Source of the DNA: Faecalimonas umbilicata
Lineage (GTDB): Bacteria; Bacillota; Clostridia; Lachnospirales; Lachnospiraceae
NCBI RefSeq assembly: GCF_004346095.1
Contig: NZ_SLZV01000006.1
Span: 1 to 64,000 of the forward strand
DNA length: 64,000 nucleotides
Direction of reading: 5' to 3'
In this document: one piece after another, positions 7,765-17,389 of the stretch
Layout of the letters: each line of letters opens with the position of its first letter
How positions within the stretch are numbered: position 1 is the stretch's first letter
Program-made: the position numbers and the translations under genes
Notes under the pieces: model-generated
The model's database searches: none
The model's input: the letters and a program-made list of their open reading frames with translations, nothing else
What the model was told of the DNA's origin: nothing

Positions 7765-8863
7765 ATGGAAAAATATCTGGCGCGGAGACGGAATCGTCAA
7801 TTTTAGTTCTTCCATTCTGGCGATTGTCTGTGGATTATTATTTGGATTTATTATTCTGCTGTCCAGCAATCCGCAGCAGGCATACTATGGATTTATGATG
7901 ATCCTTCAGGGAGGATTTACAGACGGAATTCAGGGGATTGGGCAGATGCTTTATCTGGCAACCCCGATCATTATGACAGGACTTTCTGTCGGATTTGCAT
8001 TTAAGACAGGACTTTTTAACATTGGAGCATCCGGACAGTTTACCGCAGGAGCTTTTGCAGCAGTATTTGTCGGCGTGAAGTTTACATTTCTTCCACCGGG
8101 ACTGCATTGTCTTGCAGCGCTTCTTGCAGCAATCCTTGCCGGAGCCATCTGGGGATTGGTACCGGGCTTGTTGAAAGCATTTTTCAATGTAAATGAGGTA
8201 ATCTCCTCAATTATGATGAACTATATCGGAATGTATCTTGTAAATATGATGATTCAGAGAACAGTATACGATCAGGTAAAGAACCAGACTATGGCCGTTG
8301 CAGACGGGGCAAACCTTCCGAAAGCAGGGTTAGACAAATTGTTCCCGGGTACCAATATCAATATCGGTATTCTGATCGCAATTTTATGTGTGATTCTGAT
8401 TTATATTATTTTGAATAAGACGACATTTGGTTATGAATTGAAAGCGTGCGGAAAAAATCCGAACGCAAGTAAGTATGCCGGAATCAATGCAAAAAAGAGT
8501 ATTGTTCTTTCAATGGTGATCGCAGGTGCGCTCGCAGGGCTTGGCGGAGCATTGTTATACTTGGCAGATTCCGGAAAATACATGCAGGTACTTGATGTAA
8601 TCGCACCGGAAGGATTTTCCGGAATTTCGGTTGCACTGCTCGGACTTTCCAATCCAATTGGAATCTTATTTGCGGGACTGTTTATCGGACATATCACAGT
8701 TGGCGGTTACAACATGCAGCTATTTGATTTTGCGCCGGAGGTTATCGATATTATTATTTCTGCGATTATTTACTGTGGAGCACTGTCGCTGTTATTTAAA
8801 AATCTGATCTACAAGATTCGCATGAGAAAATCTGCGAAAAAGAATAAGAAGGAGGGCAAATAA
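7754..8863 (+). CDS. Nucleoside ABC transporter, permease 1
   Basis: The 369-residue protein has about nine to ten hydrophobic segments and resembles the BPD_transp_2 permeases found with BMP-type binding proteins (NupB/YufP). A conserved cytoplasmic ELKACGKNPNASKYAGI loop near residue 230 is the ATPase contact region of this family. It overlaps the ATPase gene by 11 bases and permease 2 by one base (TAATG). It forms the membrane channel together with permease 2. Confidence 0.92.
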   Translation: MKNKWKNIWRGDGIVNFSSSILAIVCGLLFGFIILLSSNPQQAYYGFMMILQGGFTDGIQGIGQMLYLATPIIMTGLSVGFAFKTGLFNIGASGQFTAGAFAAVFVGVKFTFLPPGLHCLAALLAAILAGAIWGLVPGLLKAFFNVNEVISSIMMNYIGMYLVNMMIQRTVYDQVKNQTMAVADGANLPKAGLDKLFPGTNINIGILIAILCVILIYIILNKTTFGYELKACGKNPNASKYAGINAKKSIVLSMVIAGALAGLGGALLYLADSGKYMQVLDVIAPEGFSGISVALLGLSNPIGILFAGLFIGHITVGGYNMQLFDFAPEVIDIIISAIIYCGALSLLFKNLIYKIRMRKSAKKNKKEGK

Positions 8864-9816
8864 TGAGTGTAGTATATTTTGTTATTCAACAGACGATGTA
8901 TTTTGCGATCCCGCTTCTTATTGTAGCAATCGGGGCAATGTATTCTGAGCGAAGCGGTGTCATCAACATCGCAATGGAAGGTATTATGGTCATGGGAGCT
9001 TTTGTTGGAATTTTCTTCATCAATATTTTCCAGGACAGAATGAGTGGACAGAAATTATTATTGCTGGCAATCTTGATCGTAGCAGTTGCCGGAGGATTGT
9101 TTTCTCTGCTTCATGCGTTTGCTTCTATTAATATGAAAGCAGACCAGACGATCAGTGGTACTGCATTAAACTTATTTGCTCCGGCATTTGCGATTTTTAC
9201 AGCGCGTATGATCCAGGGGGTACAGCAGATACAGTTTACAGATACATTTCACATTGATAAAGTTCCGGTACTTGGAGATATTCCGGTGATCGGGGATATG
9301 TTTTTCCAGAATTGTTATATTACAACATACATCGGAATCGGAATCTTTCTTGTGGCAGCTTATGTGATTAAAAATACAAGATTCGGTCTTCGTCTCCGCG
9401 CCTGTGGAGAGCATCCGGGAGCAGCAGATTCTGTCGGTGTAAATGTGGCGAAGATTCGTTATGCCGGGGTTATCATCTCTGGTGTACTGGCTGGAATCGG
9501 TGGGTTGATCTTTGTTATTCCGACTTCTACAAACTTTAATGCAAGTGTTGCCGGATATGGTTTCCTTGCAATTGCAGTGTTGATTTTTGGACAGTGGAGA
9601 AGTAACAAAATTTTAATGGCAGCATTTTTCTTTGGAATCATGAAGACATTGGCAAGTGCATACTCTGCAATTCCATTTTTGAAATCGTTGCCAATTCCAA
9701 ACGAAGTATATAAGATGATTCCGTACATTGCGACATTGATCGTATTAGCGTTTTCATCTAAGAACTCTCAGGCTCCAAGAGCAGAGGGAATCCCATACGA
9801 TAAGGGAAGCAGATAA
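8863..9816 (+). CDS. Nucleoside ABC transporter, permease 2
   Basis: The 317-residue membrane protein is a homologue of the preceding permease and matches NupC/YufQ-type subunits. The coupling loop is RLRACGEHPGAADSVGV near residue 185. Its start overlaps the stop of permease 1. The pair of dissimilar permeases with one double-domain ATPase is the standard make-up of this transporter class. Confidence 0.92.
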   Translation: MSVVYFVIQQTMYFAIPLLIVAIGAMYSERSGVINIAMEGIMVMGAFVGIFFINIFQDRMSGQKLLLLAILIVAVAGGLFSLLHAFASINMKADQTISGTALNLFAPAFAIFTARMIQGVQQIQFTDTFHIDKVPVLGDIPVIGDMFFQNCYITTYIGIGIFLVAAYVIKNTRFGLRLRACGEHPGAADSVGVNVAKIRYAGVIISGVLAGIGGLIFVIPTSTNFNASVAGYGFLAIAVLIFGQWRSNKILMAAFFFGIMKTLASAYSAIPFLKSLPIPNEVYKMIPYIATLIVLAFSSKNSQAPRAEGIPYDKGSR

Positions 9817-9837
9817 TAGAAAGGAGTGGCAGACACC

Positions 9838-11163
9838 ATGAGAATGTATGATCTGATCATGAAGAAAAGAAATGGTGAAGCACTGACAGAGCAGGAGATT
9901 CAGTATATGATCCGCGAGTATGTAGCAGGAGAAATTCCGGATTATCAGATGTCAGCGTTTTTGATGGCGGTTTATTTCAAAGGAATGACCGAGGAAGAGA
10001 CACTTGCGATGACACAGGCTGTGGCGCATTCTGGAGAGATGGTAGATTTATCCGGAATCGAGGGCGTGAAAGTGGATAAGCATTCCACAGGAGGTGTCGG
10101 GGACAAGACAACTATGATCATTGCTCCGATTGTTGCGGCTTGCGGTGTGAAGGTTGCAAAAATGTCCGGAAGAGGACTTGGACATACAGGTGGAACAGTG
10201 GATAAACTGGAATCCATTCCGGGACTTCAGACATCTCTTTCCAGAGAAGACTTTTTCAACGTAGTGAATCAGACCGGATTGAGTGTGATCGGACAGTCAG
10301 GAAATCTCGCTCCGGCAGATAAAAAACTGTACGCGCTCCGGGATGTAACAGCGACAGTGGACAGTATTCCACTGATTGCAGTATCGATCATGAGTAAGAA
10401 ACTTGCAGCAGGAAATGACTGTATCCTTCTTGATGTAAAAACTGGAAGTGGTGCATTTATGAAGAGTATTGATGATTCTATCGCACTTGCAAAAGAAATG
10501 GTAGCGATCGGAGAGAATGCTGGAAGAAAGACTGTGGCACTGATCACAGATATGGATATTCCACTTGGACATAATATCGGAAACAGTCTGGAAGTGATTG
10601 AGGCGGTAGAGACATTAAAAGGAAATGGTCCGGAGGATCTGACAGAAGTCTGTGTACATCTTGCATCGAACATGCTTTTCCTTGCAGGAAAAGGAACGCT
10701 GGAAGAATGCAGATCACTTGTGCGGGAAGTAATCGCAAATGGTGAGGCGTTAAAAAGACTTGCAGCAATGGTGGAAGCACAAGGCGGAGACAGCTCTGTG
10801 ATCTTTGATACAGATAAGTTTGAAAAAGCGGCATATCAACATGAAGTACTCGCAAAGAAAAGCGGATACATTACATTTATGGATACAGAAAGCTGTGGGA
10901 TTGCCTCTGCTATGTTGGGGGCAGGCCGTGAGACAAAAGACAGCCAGATTGATTTTGCAGCAGGAATCATCTTAAAGAAAAAAGTTGGAGATTACGTGGA
11001 GGCAGGAGAGCCTATGGCGGTCTTCTATGCAGATAAGGAAGAATTATTTGCAGCAGCAGAACTGAGATATCAGGCAGCTGTGACGATTGAAGATGAGAAA
11101 GCAAACGAGACTCCGCTTGTATATGCGAGAGTAACCAAGGATCAGGTAGAACGCCTTGCATAG
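9838..11163 (+). CDS. pdp: Pyrimidine-nucleoside phosphorylase
   Basis: The 441-residue protein shows the thymidine/pyrimidine phosphorylase signatures VDKHSTGGVGDKT near residue 80 and KMSGRGLGHTGGT near 110, plus a C-terminal domain of the PYNP type. It splits uridine, thymidine and deoxyuridine with phosphate to the base and (deoxy)ribose 1-phosphate, the substrate of DeoB. I use ATG 9838, giving MRMYDLIMKK, because relatives start MRMVD and AAAGGAG lies at 9820-9826; an upstream GTG at 9826 overlaps that site. Confidence 0.95.
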   Translation: MRMYDLIMKKRNGEALTEQEIQYMIREYVAGEIPDYQMSAFLMAVYFKGMTEEETLAMTQAVAHSGEMVDLSGIEGVKVDKHSTGGVGDKTTMIIAPIVAACGVKVAKMSGRGLGHTGGTVDKLESIPGLQTSLSREDFFNVVNQTGLSVIGQSGNLAPADKKLYALRDVTATVDSIPLIAVSIMSKKLAAGNDCILLDVKTGSGAFMKSIDDSIALAKEMVAIGENAGRKTVALITDMDIPLGHNIGNSLEVIEAVETLKGNGPEDLTEVCVHLASNMLFLAGKGTLEECRSLVREVIANGEALKRLAAMVEAQGGDSSVIFDTDKFEKAAYQHEVLAKKSGYITFMDTESCGIASAMLGAGRETKDSQIDFAAGIILKKKVGDYVEAGEPMAVFYADKEELFAAAELRYQAAVTIEDEKANETPLVYARVTKDQVERLA

Positions 11164-11198
11164 CAATGTGTATAAAAAAATTAAGAAAGGAGAACGTG

Positions 11199-11864
11199 AT
11201 GACAGAAAAGGAAATCATGAGACATGTGGATCACACACAGCTGAAAGCATTTGCCACATGGGAAGACATTAAGAAACTGTGCGATGAGGCAGTGGAATAT
11301 CAGACTGCTTCGGTATGTATTCCGCCATGCTACATTCAGAGAGTGAAGGAGGCATACGGAGAACAGATCAATATCTGTACGGTCGTAGGTTTTCCACTCG
11401 GTTACAGTGTGACAGAGGCGAAGATCGCAGAGACAAAGAAGGCGCTGGAGGACGGTGCGTCTGAGATTGACATGGTCATCAATATTTCAGATGTGAAAAA
11501 TGGTGATTATGCGGCGGTAGAAAAAGAAATTGCAGCATTGAAGGAAGTTGTTGGAGATAAGATCTTAAAAGTGATCATCGAAACATGCTATCTGACAGAA
11601 GAAGAGAAAATTGCAATGTGTAAAGCAGTAACAGCGGCAGGTGCAGATTACATCAAAACTTCTACTGGATTTGGAACAGCAGGAGCGACTATTTCGGATA
11701 TTCGTCTGTTCAAAGAAAATATTGGTGAGCATGTGAAGATGAAAGCAGCCGGAGGAGTGAAGACGGTAGAAGATCTGGAAGCATTTCTTCAGGAAGGCTG
11801 CGATAGAATCGGAACAAGTTCCGCGGTAAAATTGATTCAAGGTCATAAGACGAATGAATATTAA
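11199..11864 (+). CDS. deoC: Deoxyribose-phosphate aldolase
   Basis: The 221-residue protein has the DeoC hallmarks: DHTQLK near the N-terminus, VGFPLG, EIDMVINI, the Schiff-base region DYIKTSTGF with its lysine, and AAGGVKT. It cleaves 2-deoxyribose 5-phosphate to acetaldehyde and glyceraldehyde 3-phosphate. ATG 11199 follows AAAGGAG at 11186-11192. Upstream and downstream genes supply its substrate (pdp, deoB) and the uptake lipoprotein. Confidence 0.97.
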   Translation: MTEKEIMRHVDHTQLKAFATWEDIKKLCDEAVEYQTASVCIPPCYIQRVKEAYGEQINICTVVGFPLGYSVTEAKIAETKKALEDGASEIDMVINISDVKNGDYAAVEKEIAALKEVVGDKILKVIIETCYLTEEEKIAMCKAVTAAGADYIKTSTGFGTAGATISDIRLFKENIGEHVKMKAAGGVKTVEDLEAFLQEGCDRIGTSSAVKLIQGHKTNEY

Positions 11865-11885
11865 AAAAGAAAAGGAGAACTTATT

Positions 11886-13001
11886 ATGAAAAAGAAGATT
11901 TTAAGTCTGATCTTAGCAGGAGTCATGGTTATGAGCATGGCTGCATGTGCAGTAAAAAAACCGGGTGCAGAGGATACTGCAAAGGACGGTGACAAGAAAG
12001 ATTCCAAGGGAGGTTATGAGCTGGCGCTGATCACAGACGTAGGAACAATCGATGATAAATCTTTCAACCAGGGATCATGGGAAGGTCTGGAAAAATATGC
12101 GAAAGAGCATGATATCACTTACAAATATTACAAACCAGCAGAAAAATCTGATGAGGCATGTTTAAATGCGATCGATCTTGCTGTCAAAGGTGGAGCAAAA
12201 GTGGTTGCAACACCAGGATTCCTCTTCGAGGTGCCTGTATACGAAGCACAGACAAAATACCCGGATGTATCTTTCATCATCATCGATGCACAGCCGGTAA
12301 AAGATGGGGAAGCAAAACTCGAAGACAATGTACTTTCTATTTTCTATGCAGAAGAGCAGGCAGGATATCTTGCAGGTTATGCAGCAGTAACAGAAGGTTA
12401 CAGAAATCTTGGATTTATGGGTGGAATCGCAGTGCCAGCGGTTATCCGTTACGGATATGGATTTGTTCAGGGAGCAGATGCAGCAGCAAAAGATTTAGGT
12501 CTTGCAGCAGGTGATGTTTCAGTGAAATACACTTATGTAGGAAACTTTGATGCTTCTCCGGAAAACAATGCAAAAGCAGCAGCATGGTACAATGAAGGAA
12601 CAGAATGTATCTTCGCATGTGGCGGTGGAGTTGGTAACTCTGTTATGAAAGCAGCAGAGACAGCAGGAAAAGTAGTAATCGGTGTCGATGTAGACCAGTC
12701 AGTAGAGTCTGATACAGTAATCACTTCTGCTATGAAGAATCTTGGAGATTCTGTATATGATGCAGTTGCAAGCTACTATGATGGAAACTTTGCAGGTGGA
12801 ACAACTCTGAACTTAAGTGCAAAAGATGACGGAATTCAGCTTCCAATGGAAACTTCTAAATTTACAAAATTTACACAGGAAAAATACGATGAACTGTATG
12901 GAAAATTAAAAGATGGATCTATCAAAGTAGAAAATGATACTGTTGCAGAAGATGCAACAGGTGTTCCGGCAGAGATCGTAAAGGTAGAGCTGATCAAATA
13001 A
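11886..13001 (+). CDS. BMP family nucleoside-binding lipoprotein
   Basis: The 371-residue protein begins with a lysine-rich signal sequence and a lipobox (MSMAAC) that places the lipid-modified cysteine near residue 21. The mature part has BMP/Med family motifs: LITDVGTIDDKSFNQGSWEG and later GGVGNSVMKAA and GVDVDQSVES. It is expected to be anchored outside the membrane and to bind nucleosides for the ABC transporter encoded upstream. The separation from the transporter genes by pdp and deoC is unusual but all lie on one strand with small gaps. Confidence 0.93.
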   Translation: MKKKILSLILAGVMVMSMAACAVKKPGAEDTAKDGDKKDSKGGYELALITDVGTIDDKSFNQGSWEGLEKYAKEHDITYKYYKPAEKSDEACLNAIDLAVKGGAKVVATPGFLFEVPVYEAQTKYPDVSFIIIDAQPVKDGEAKLEDNVLSIFYAEEQAGYLAGYAAVTEGYRNLGFMGGIAVPAVIRYGYGFVQGADAAAKDLGLAAGDVSVKYTYVGNFDASPENNAKAAAWYNEGTECIFACGGGVGNSVMKAAETAGKVVIGVDVDQSVESDTVITSAMKNLGDSVYDAVASYYDGNFAGGTTLNLSAKDDGIQLPMETSKFTKFTQEKYDELYGKLKDGSIKVENDTVAEDATGVPAEIVKVELIK

Positions 13002-13005
13002 GCAT

Positions 13006-13731
13006 ATGGAATGCAAATATTTATATCAGGTGCTTCCGTTTCTGAATGAGATTGACAAAAAGAAACGGGAGCGGTTTGAAGAGTATTTTTACAGTGCACC
13101 GGTGTGGCTGATGGATTCTTTTCAGATTGTAGAACTGGATGCCGGCGTGGTCTTTGTCAAAGAGAACACGCCGGTTGATACCATCTATATCATTGGTCGT
13201 GGAATGATCAAGGCGACAGATTACCGAATCTATGGGATCACTTATGACTTTATGAGATTTGAGGGAGTCTATGCGATGGGCGGGATGGAGGTTATCATGG
13301 ATCTAGACCGTTATTGTACAACACTTGAGACGGTTACCCCTTGCACTATCGTAAAAATAGCAAAAGAAAAATATGCCCGCTGGCTGAATTCCGATATCCG
13401 TGCTCTGAAGCTGGAAGCGAAGATCATGGGACATTACCTGTTTGAACAGGGCAAGAACAGTCGGGCATTTTTATTTTTACAAGGAGCAGACCGGCTGGCA
13501 TTCTATCTTGTGGAAACTTATACAAAATATGCAAAAAATGGCATTTTGTATGTGGACAGTACCCGTCAGGAACTTTCGGAATCTTCCGGGCTCTGTGTGA
13601 AGACAATCAACAGGGCGGTAAAGAAATTCGAGGAGAATGGATGGATCACGAGAAAAGGAAGTAAGTTCTATATAGACAGTGAACAGTACCGGAAAATGAA
13701 TGCAGTCGTATCGGAACTGATAGAGAGGTAG
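13006..13731 (+). CDS. Crp/Fnr family transcriptional regulator
   Basis: The 241-residue protein has an N-terminal cyclic-nucleotide-binding-like beta-roll (about residues 25-125) and a C-terminal winged helix with the recognition-helix region STRQELSESSGLCVKTINRAVKKFEENGWI near 180-210. I see no Fnr-type cysteine cluster. Its ligand is unknown. It starts four bases after the lipoprotein stop and lacks a clear ribosome-binding site, so it is probably translated by coupling. Its place inside the operon and the palindrome at -41.5 before deoB suggest that it activates the operon, perhaps in response to a nucleoside or its product. Confidence 0.88.
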   Translation: MECKYLYQVLPFLNEIDKKKRERFEEYFYSAPVWLMDSFQIVELDAGVVFVKENTPVDTIYIIGRGMIKATDYRIYGITYDFMRFEGVYAMGGMEVIMDLDRYCTTLETVTPCTIVKIAKEKYARWLNSDIRALKLEAKIMGHYLFEQGKNSRAFLFLQGADRLAFYLVETYTKYAKNGILYVDSTRQELSESSGLCVKTINRAVKKFEENGWITRKGSKFYIDSEQYRKMNAVVSELIER

Positions 13732-13735
13732 AAGT

Positions 13736-14566
13736 ATGAATCAGATTTATGAAAAATTGTTAAATTGCAGCAATGCAGTAAAAAGTAAAGTAAAATTTCA
13801 ACCAGAGGTGGCTCTGATTCTCGGATCAGGTCTTGGTGATTATGCAAAAGAAATGCAGGTGGAGGAGTCGATTGAGTATTCTGAGATTGAAGGATTCCCA
13901 GTTTCCACAGTTGCAGGACATCAGGGAAGATTTCTTTTCGGATATGTAGAAGGGGTTCCGGTAGTCGCAATGCAGGGAAGAGTACATTTCTATGAAGGGT
14001 ATCCGATGTCAGATGTAGTACTTCCGGTGCGCCTGATGGGATTGCTTGGAGCAAAGACCGTTATTTTGACAAACGCAGCAGGTGGTGTGAACTTTAACTT
14101 CCAGCCGGGTGACCTGATGATGATCACAGATCAGATTACGACCGCAGTGCCGAGTCCGCTGATCGGTGCAAATCTTGATGAACTGGGACCGAGATTCCCG
14201 GATATGAGTGAAGTGTATGATAAGGGACTTCGTGAGATCATTAAACAGGCTGCAAGAAATGTAAAAGTTTCTATTCAGAGTGGTGTGTATATGCAGTTTA
14301 CTGGACCAAGCTATGAGACTCCGGCAGAGATCAGAATGTGTCGTGCGCTCGGTGCGGATGCAGCCGGAATGAGCACTGCATGTGAGGCTATGGCAGCAAG
14401 ACATATGGGATTGAAAGTATGTGGAATCTCCTGCATCACAAATATGGCAGCGGGAATGTCCAACCAGCCTTTGAATCACAAAGAAGTGCAAGAGACAGCA
14501 GATCGAGTGGCAAAAGAATTTAAGGCACTTGTGACCGAGACGATTCGTCTGATAGGAGAACAATAG
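13736..14566 (+). CDS. punA: Purine-nucleoside phosphorylase
   Basis: The 276-residue protein is a trimeric-type PNP: LILGSGLGDYA with the phosphate-binding serine near residue 27, AGHQGRF, MQGRVHFYEGY, TNAAGGVNF and GPSYETPAEIRM are all present. It cleaves inosine and guanosine (and deoxy forms) with phosphate, feeding DeoB. It starts four bases after the regulator gene and abuts cdd. Confidence 0.96.
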   Translation: MNQIYEKLLNCSNAVKSKVKFQPEVALILGSGLGDYAKEMQVEESIEYSEIEGFPVSTVAGHQGRFLFGYVEGVPVVAMQGRVHFYEGYPMSDVVLPVRLMGLLGAKTVILTNAAGGVNFNFQPGDLMMITDQITTAVPSPLIGANLDELGPRFPDMSEVYDKGLREIIKQAARNVKVSIQSGVYMQFTGPSYETPAEIRMCRALGADAAGMSTACEAMAARHMGLKVCGISCITNMAAGMSNQPLNHKEVQETADRVAKEFKALVTETIRLIGEQ

Positions 14567-14980
14567 ATGGATGAACGAGAACTGATCGAACATGCATACA
14601 GAGCGAGAGAGTATGCATATACCCCATACTCAGATTTTCGCGTAGGGGCTGCGCTTCTTACAAAGTCAGGCAAGTTATATTATGGCTGTAACATTGAGAG
14701 CGCATCTTACACGCCGACAAACTGCGCGGAACGAACCGCATTTTTCAAAGCGGTCTCAGAAGGTGAGCGGGAATTTGAAGGGATTGCGATTGTCGGAGGC
14801 AAAGGAACAGGGCGCAGCGGAAATGTATGTGCACCGTGTGGAGTGTGCAGGCAGGTCATGCAGGAATTTTGCAGACCGGATGAATTTTACATTGTGCTGG
14901 AAGATGGGAAAGGCGGATGGAACAAATATTTGCTGAAAGAATTACTTCCACTTGGATTTGGACCGGAGAATCTCCGATAG
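14567..14980 (+). CDS. cdd: Cytidine deaminase
   Basis: The 137-residue protein has the zinc signature NCAERTAFF (C and catalytic E) and PCGVCRQV (two zinc cysteines), plus the N-terminal YSDFRVGAAL substrate loop. It converts cytidine and deoxycytidine to uridine forms, which pdp can then cleave. Its ATG follows the punA stop without a gap. It is the last gene of the operon and is followed by a strong terminator. Confidence 0.96.
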   Translation: MDERELIEHAYRAREYAYTPYSDFRVGAALLTKSGKLYYGCNIESASYTPTNCAERTAFFKAVSEGEREFEGIAIVGGKGTGRSGNVCAPCGVCRQVMQEFCRPDEFYIVLEDGKGGWNKYLLKELLPLGFGPENLR

Positions 14981-15001
14981 AAAACAGAATCAAAGAAAAA
15001 T

Positions 15002-15055
15002 AAAACAGAAAGAGGTACAAGAATTTCATGCTTGTATCTCTTTCTGTTTTTGGAA
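15002..15055. terminator. Bidirectional terminator after cdd
   Basis: A 20-bp stem (15002-15021 with 15031-15050, one wobble) with a 9-base loop begins in an AAAA run and ends in TTTT. It ends the nucleoside operon and the convergent GNAT gene. Confidence 0.88.
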
Positions 15056-15066
15056 ATATTTTTTGA

Positions 15067-15618
15067 TCAGATAAGCTTTTTCATCATCCAAAGCATATCT
15101 GTGTAAGAACCGTCGGCATATTTCATGTTATCAGGGAATGTGCCGTAGGTCTGAAAACCTAATTTTTTGTAGAGCGCGACAGCGGAGGTGTTATTTGCGG
15201 CTACTTCCAGTTCCGCCTGCTCGTATCCCAGTTCTCTGGCGACAGAAAGTATCGTACTTAGCATCATCTGTCCGATCCCGCAGCCCCAATATTTTTGATA
15301 CAGTGCGATTGCGATCTGACAGCGATGCTGATACCTTTTAAATGGACCAGCGCCGGAAAGAGAGCAGTTTCCGATATGGCAGCCGTCCGCTGTTGCGAGG
15401 AGCATCAGTTCCCGGGGATTATCGATCGTATTCTGAATAAAGCATTCTTCCTGCTCTGAGGTGAGATGAAATTCATCGGGCTCCCGGAGCAGAAAAGGAG
15501 TTTCAAAACTGGTGATCTTCATATAAGTGATTAGATTCTCGGCATCTGAAATCTCGGCATTTCTGAGTGTGATGATCCTTCCGGTCTTATCTTCTTTTTC
15601 GATGGGGGTTATTCTCAT
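15067..15618 (-). CDS. GNAT family N-acetyltransferase
   Basis: The 183-residue protein has a GNAT fold pattern: an acetyl-CoA-binding loop QKYWGCGIGQMMLSTI near residue 115 followed by ELEVAANNTSAVALYKKLGF, the usual motif A/B order. It resembles the acetyltransferase_3 group; the acceptor is unknown. The start chosen (MRITPIEKED) has AAGGAGG just upstream on the minus strand; the longer frame from 15642 would run through that site. It is convergent to the nucleoside operon. Confidence 0.82.
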   Translation of the reverse strand: MRITPIEKEDKTGRIITLRNAEISDAENLITYMKITSFETPFLLREPDEFHLTSEQEECFIQNTIDNPRELMLLATADGCHIGNCSLSGAGPFKRYQHRCQIAIALYQKYWGCGIGQMMLSTILSVARELGYEQAELEVAANNTSAVALYKKLGFQTYGTFPDNMKYADGSYTDMLWMMKKLI

Positions 15619-15656
15619 ACAACATTCCTCCTTGTCTGTCATTTGAAAGTATTTGA

Positions 15657-15685
15657 ATTATAATCCTAGGGAGATAAATGTGCAA
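15657..15685 (-). promoter_or_regulatory. Promoter of the GNAT gene
   Basis: On the minus strand TTGCAC (plus 15680-15685) and TATAAT (plus 15657-15662) are separated by 17 bases. It lies about 40 bases before the start codon. Confidence 0.6.
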
Positions 15686-15851
15686 TGCAAATTTACAGAA
15701 GATTTTTCAGATGAAATCCCGGAAATAGAAATATTGATAAAAATAGATCTAGAAAATCATGAAAAATAGATAAAATAATGATAAAAAATATCAAAAAGAA
15801 ATGAAAAATATCAAAAACAAGTAAAAATAAACAAAAGAAACGAAGTTTTTC

Positions 15852-15880
15852 TTTACAATAAGTGCAAAATATACTAATAT
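15852..15880 (+). promoter_or_regulatory. Promoter of the first phosphofructokinase gene
   Basis: TTTACA (15852-15857) and TAATAT (15875-15880) are 17 bases apart. The 100 bases before it are very A-rich with two AAAAATATCAAAAA copies, which could act as an UP-like or bent segment. Confidence 0.6.
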
Positions 15881-15912
15881 AAGGATATTGACAAACGAAC
15901 TGGAGGGATATG

Positions 15913-17151
15913 ATGAAAGGGAATGTGATCGTAGGACAGTCAGGAGGTCCGACAGCGGCAATTAATTCGAGCCTTGCTGGTGTTTACTGCACTGCAAGAG
16001 AGCGTGGGGCAAAGAAAGTGTATGGGATGCTGCATGGCATTCAGGGATTGATGGAAGGCAAGTATGTGGATCTTTCGGATTTTATCAGAAGTGATCTGGA
16101 TGTAGAACTATTGAGAAGAACACCGGCGGCATTTTTAGGTTCTTGCAGATATAAACTTCCAGAGATTCATGAGAATCAGGAAGTTTATGAGAAGATTTTT
16201 GATATTCTTGAAGAATTAGATATTGAATGCTTTATTTATATTGGCGGAAATGATTCGATGGATACAATCAAGAAGCTTTACGATTATTCCATGGTAACGG
16301 GGCGTGGACATACGAATTTTCTTGGGGTGCCGAAGACAATCGACAATGATCTGGCACTGACCGACCATACACCGGGATATGGAAGTGCAGCAAAATATAT
16401 CGGAACATCGGTAAAAGAAATTATCCGTGACGGACATAGCCTGCGCTATGAACACGGACTTGTTACCATCGTAGAGATTATGGGAAGAAATGCAGGTTGG
16501 CTGACAGGTGCAGCTGCACTGGCAAAAGGAGAGGACTGTGAAGGGCCGGATTTAATCTATCTGCCGGAACTTGTATTTGATGTGGACAAGTTTGTTGCAA
16601 AAGTGAGGAAGCTTTTGGAGAAGAAATATTCAGTTGTTGTGGCAGTTTCCGAGGGAATCAAGACCGCAGATGGGAAATATGTGTGCGAACTCGGTTCTAA
16701 TGTAGATTTTGTAGATGCATTTGGACATAAGCAGCTGACTGGAACTGCAAACTATCTGGCATCGCTGATCGCAGGAGAGATCGGATGCAAGACAAGAGCT
16801 GTAGAACTTAGCACGTTGCAGAGAGCAGCATCGCATTCTGCTTCGAGAGTGGATATCCTTGAAGCGAGTCAGGTAGGTGGTGCGGCAGTGAAAGCCGGAG
16901 ATGAAGGAGACAGCGGGAAAATGGTTGTCATGCTTCGGTTATCCGATGATCCATATCAATGTACAACCGAGGTAAAAGATGTGCACAAGATTGCGAACGA
17001 TGAGCGTCTTGTTCCAAGAGAATGGGTAAATAAGGAAGGCACTTATGTGACAGATGAGTTTATCACTTATGTACGGCCGCTGATTCAGGGGGATGTATCT
17101 CCGGTTATGGTAGATGGAATTCCGAGACATCTGTATCGACCGATTGATTAG
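15913..17151 (+). CDS. 6-phosphofructokinase, pyrophosphate-type
   Basis: The 412-residue protein begins NVIVGQSGGPTAAINSSL and contains YIGGNDSMDT and GVPKTIDNDL. In ATP-dependent enzymes the corresponding motifs are GGDGS and PGTIDND; an Asp in place of the second Gly and a Lys in PKTIDND are the established markers of pyrophosphate-dependent PFK. I therefore read it as PPi-fructose-6-phosphate 1-phosphotransferase, a reversible glycolytic enzyme. GGAGGG (15902-15907) suits ATG 15913 better than ATG 15910. A second paralogue lies 1.6 kb downstream on the other strand. Confidence 0.9.
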   Translation: MKGNVIVGQSGGPTAAINSSLAGVYCTARERGAKKVYGMLHGIQGLMEGKYVDLSDFIRSDLDVELLRRTPAAFLGSCRYKLPEIHENQEVYEKIFDILEELDIECFIYIGGNDSMDTIKKLYDYSMVTGRGHTNFLGVPKTIDNDLALTDHTPGYGSAAKYIGTSVKEIIRDGHSLRYEHGLVTIVEIMGRNAGWLTGAAALAKGEDCEGPDLIYLPELVFDVDKFVAKVRKLLEKKYSVVVAVSEGIKTADGKYVCELGSNVDFVDAFGHKQLTGTANYLASLIAGEIGCKTRAVELSTLQRAASHSASRVDILEASQVGGAAVKAGDEGDSGKMVVMLRLSDDPYQCTTEVKDVHKIANDERLVPREWVNKEGTYVTDEFITYVRPLIQGDVSPVMVDGIPRHLYRPID

Positions 17152-17167
17152 TGAGAAACAAAGCAAT

Positions 17168-17243
17168 GGAGTCTCTCCTGGTGGGAGACTCCTATAAGGA
17201 TATTGAAATAAAATCATTCATTTTTTCCATCACTTTCGTGATG
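17168..17243 (+). other. Two hairpins in the gap after the first PFK gene
   Basis: GGAGTCTC (17168-17175) pairs with GAGACTCC (17185-17192), and CATCAC (17228-17233) pairs with GTGATG (17238-17243). Neither has a good T run directly after it, so termination here would be weak. They may be partial terminators or leader structures of the next gene. Confidence 0.4.
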
Positions 17244-17389
17244 ATCGACCGTTCTGTAAAAAACAGATTTCAAAATACAATTCGACAAATTCTGAAAAAT
17301 CCAATAGAAATCATAAAGAAAACAAAGGAATATAAATTACATGGGCATAGGAAACATTCTGTGTACTGGAGAGAAAAGGAGGCATGTGT

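Noticed and set aside
15740-15835. Repeated AAAAATATCAAAAA segments as a possible CRISPR or iteron array
   Set aside because: Only two copies in generally A-rich DNA, with no regular spacers; more likely a bent promoter-upstream segment.
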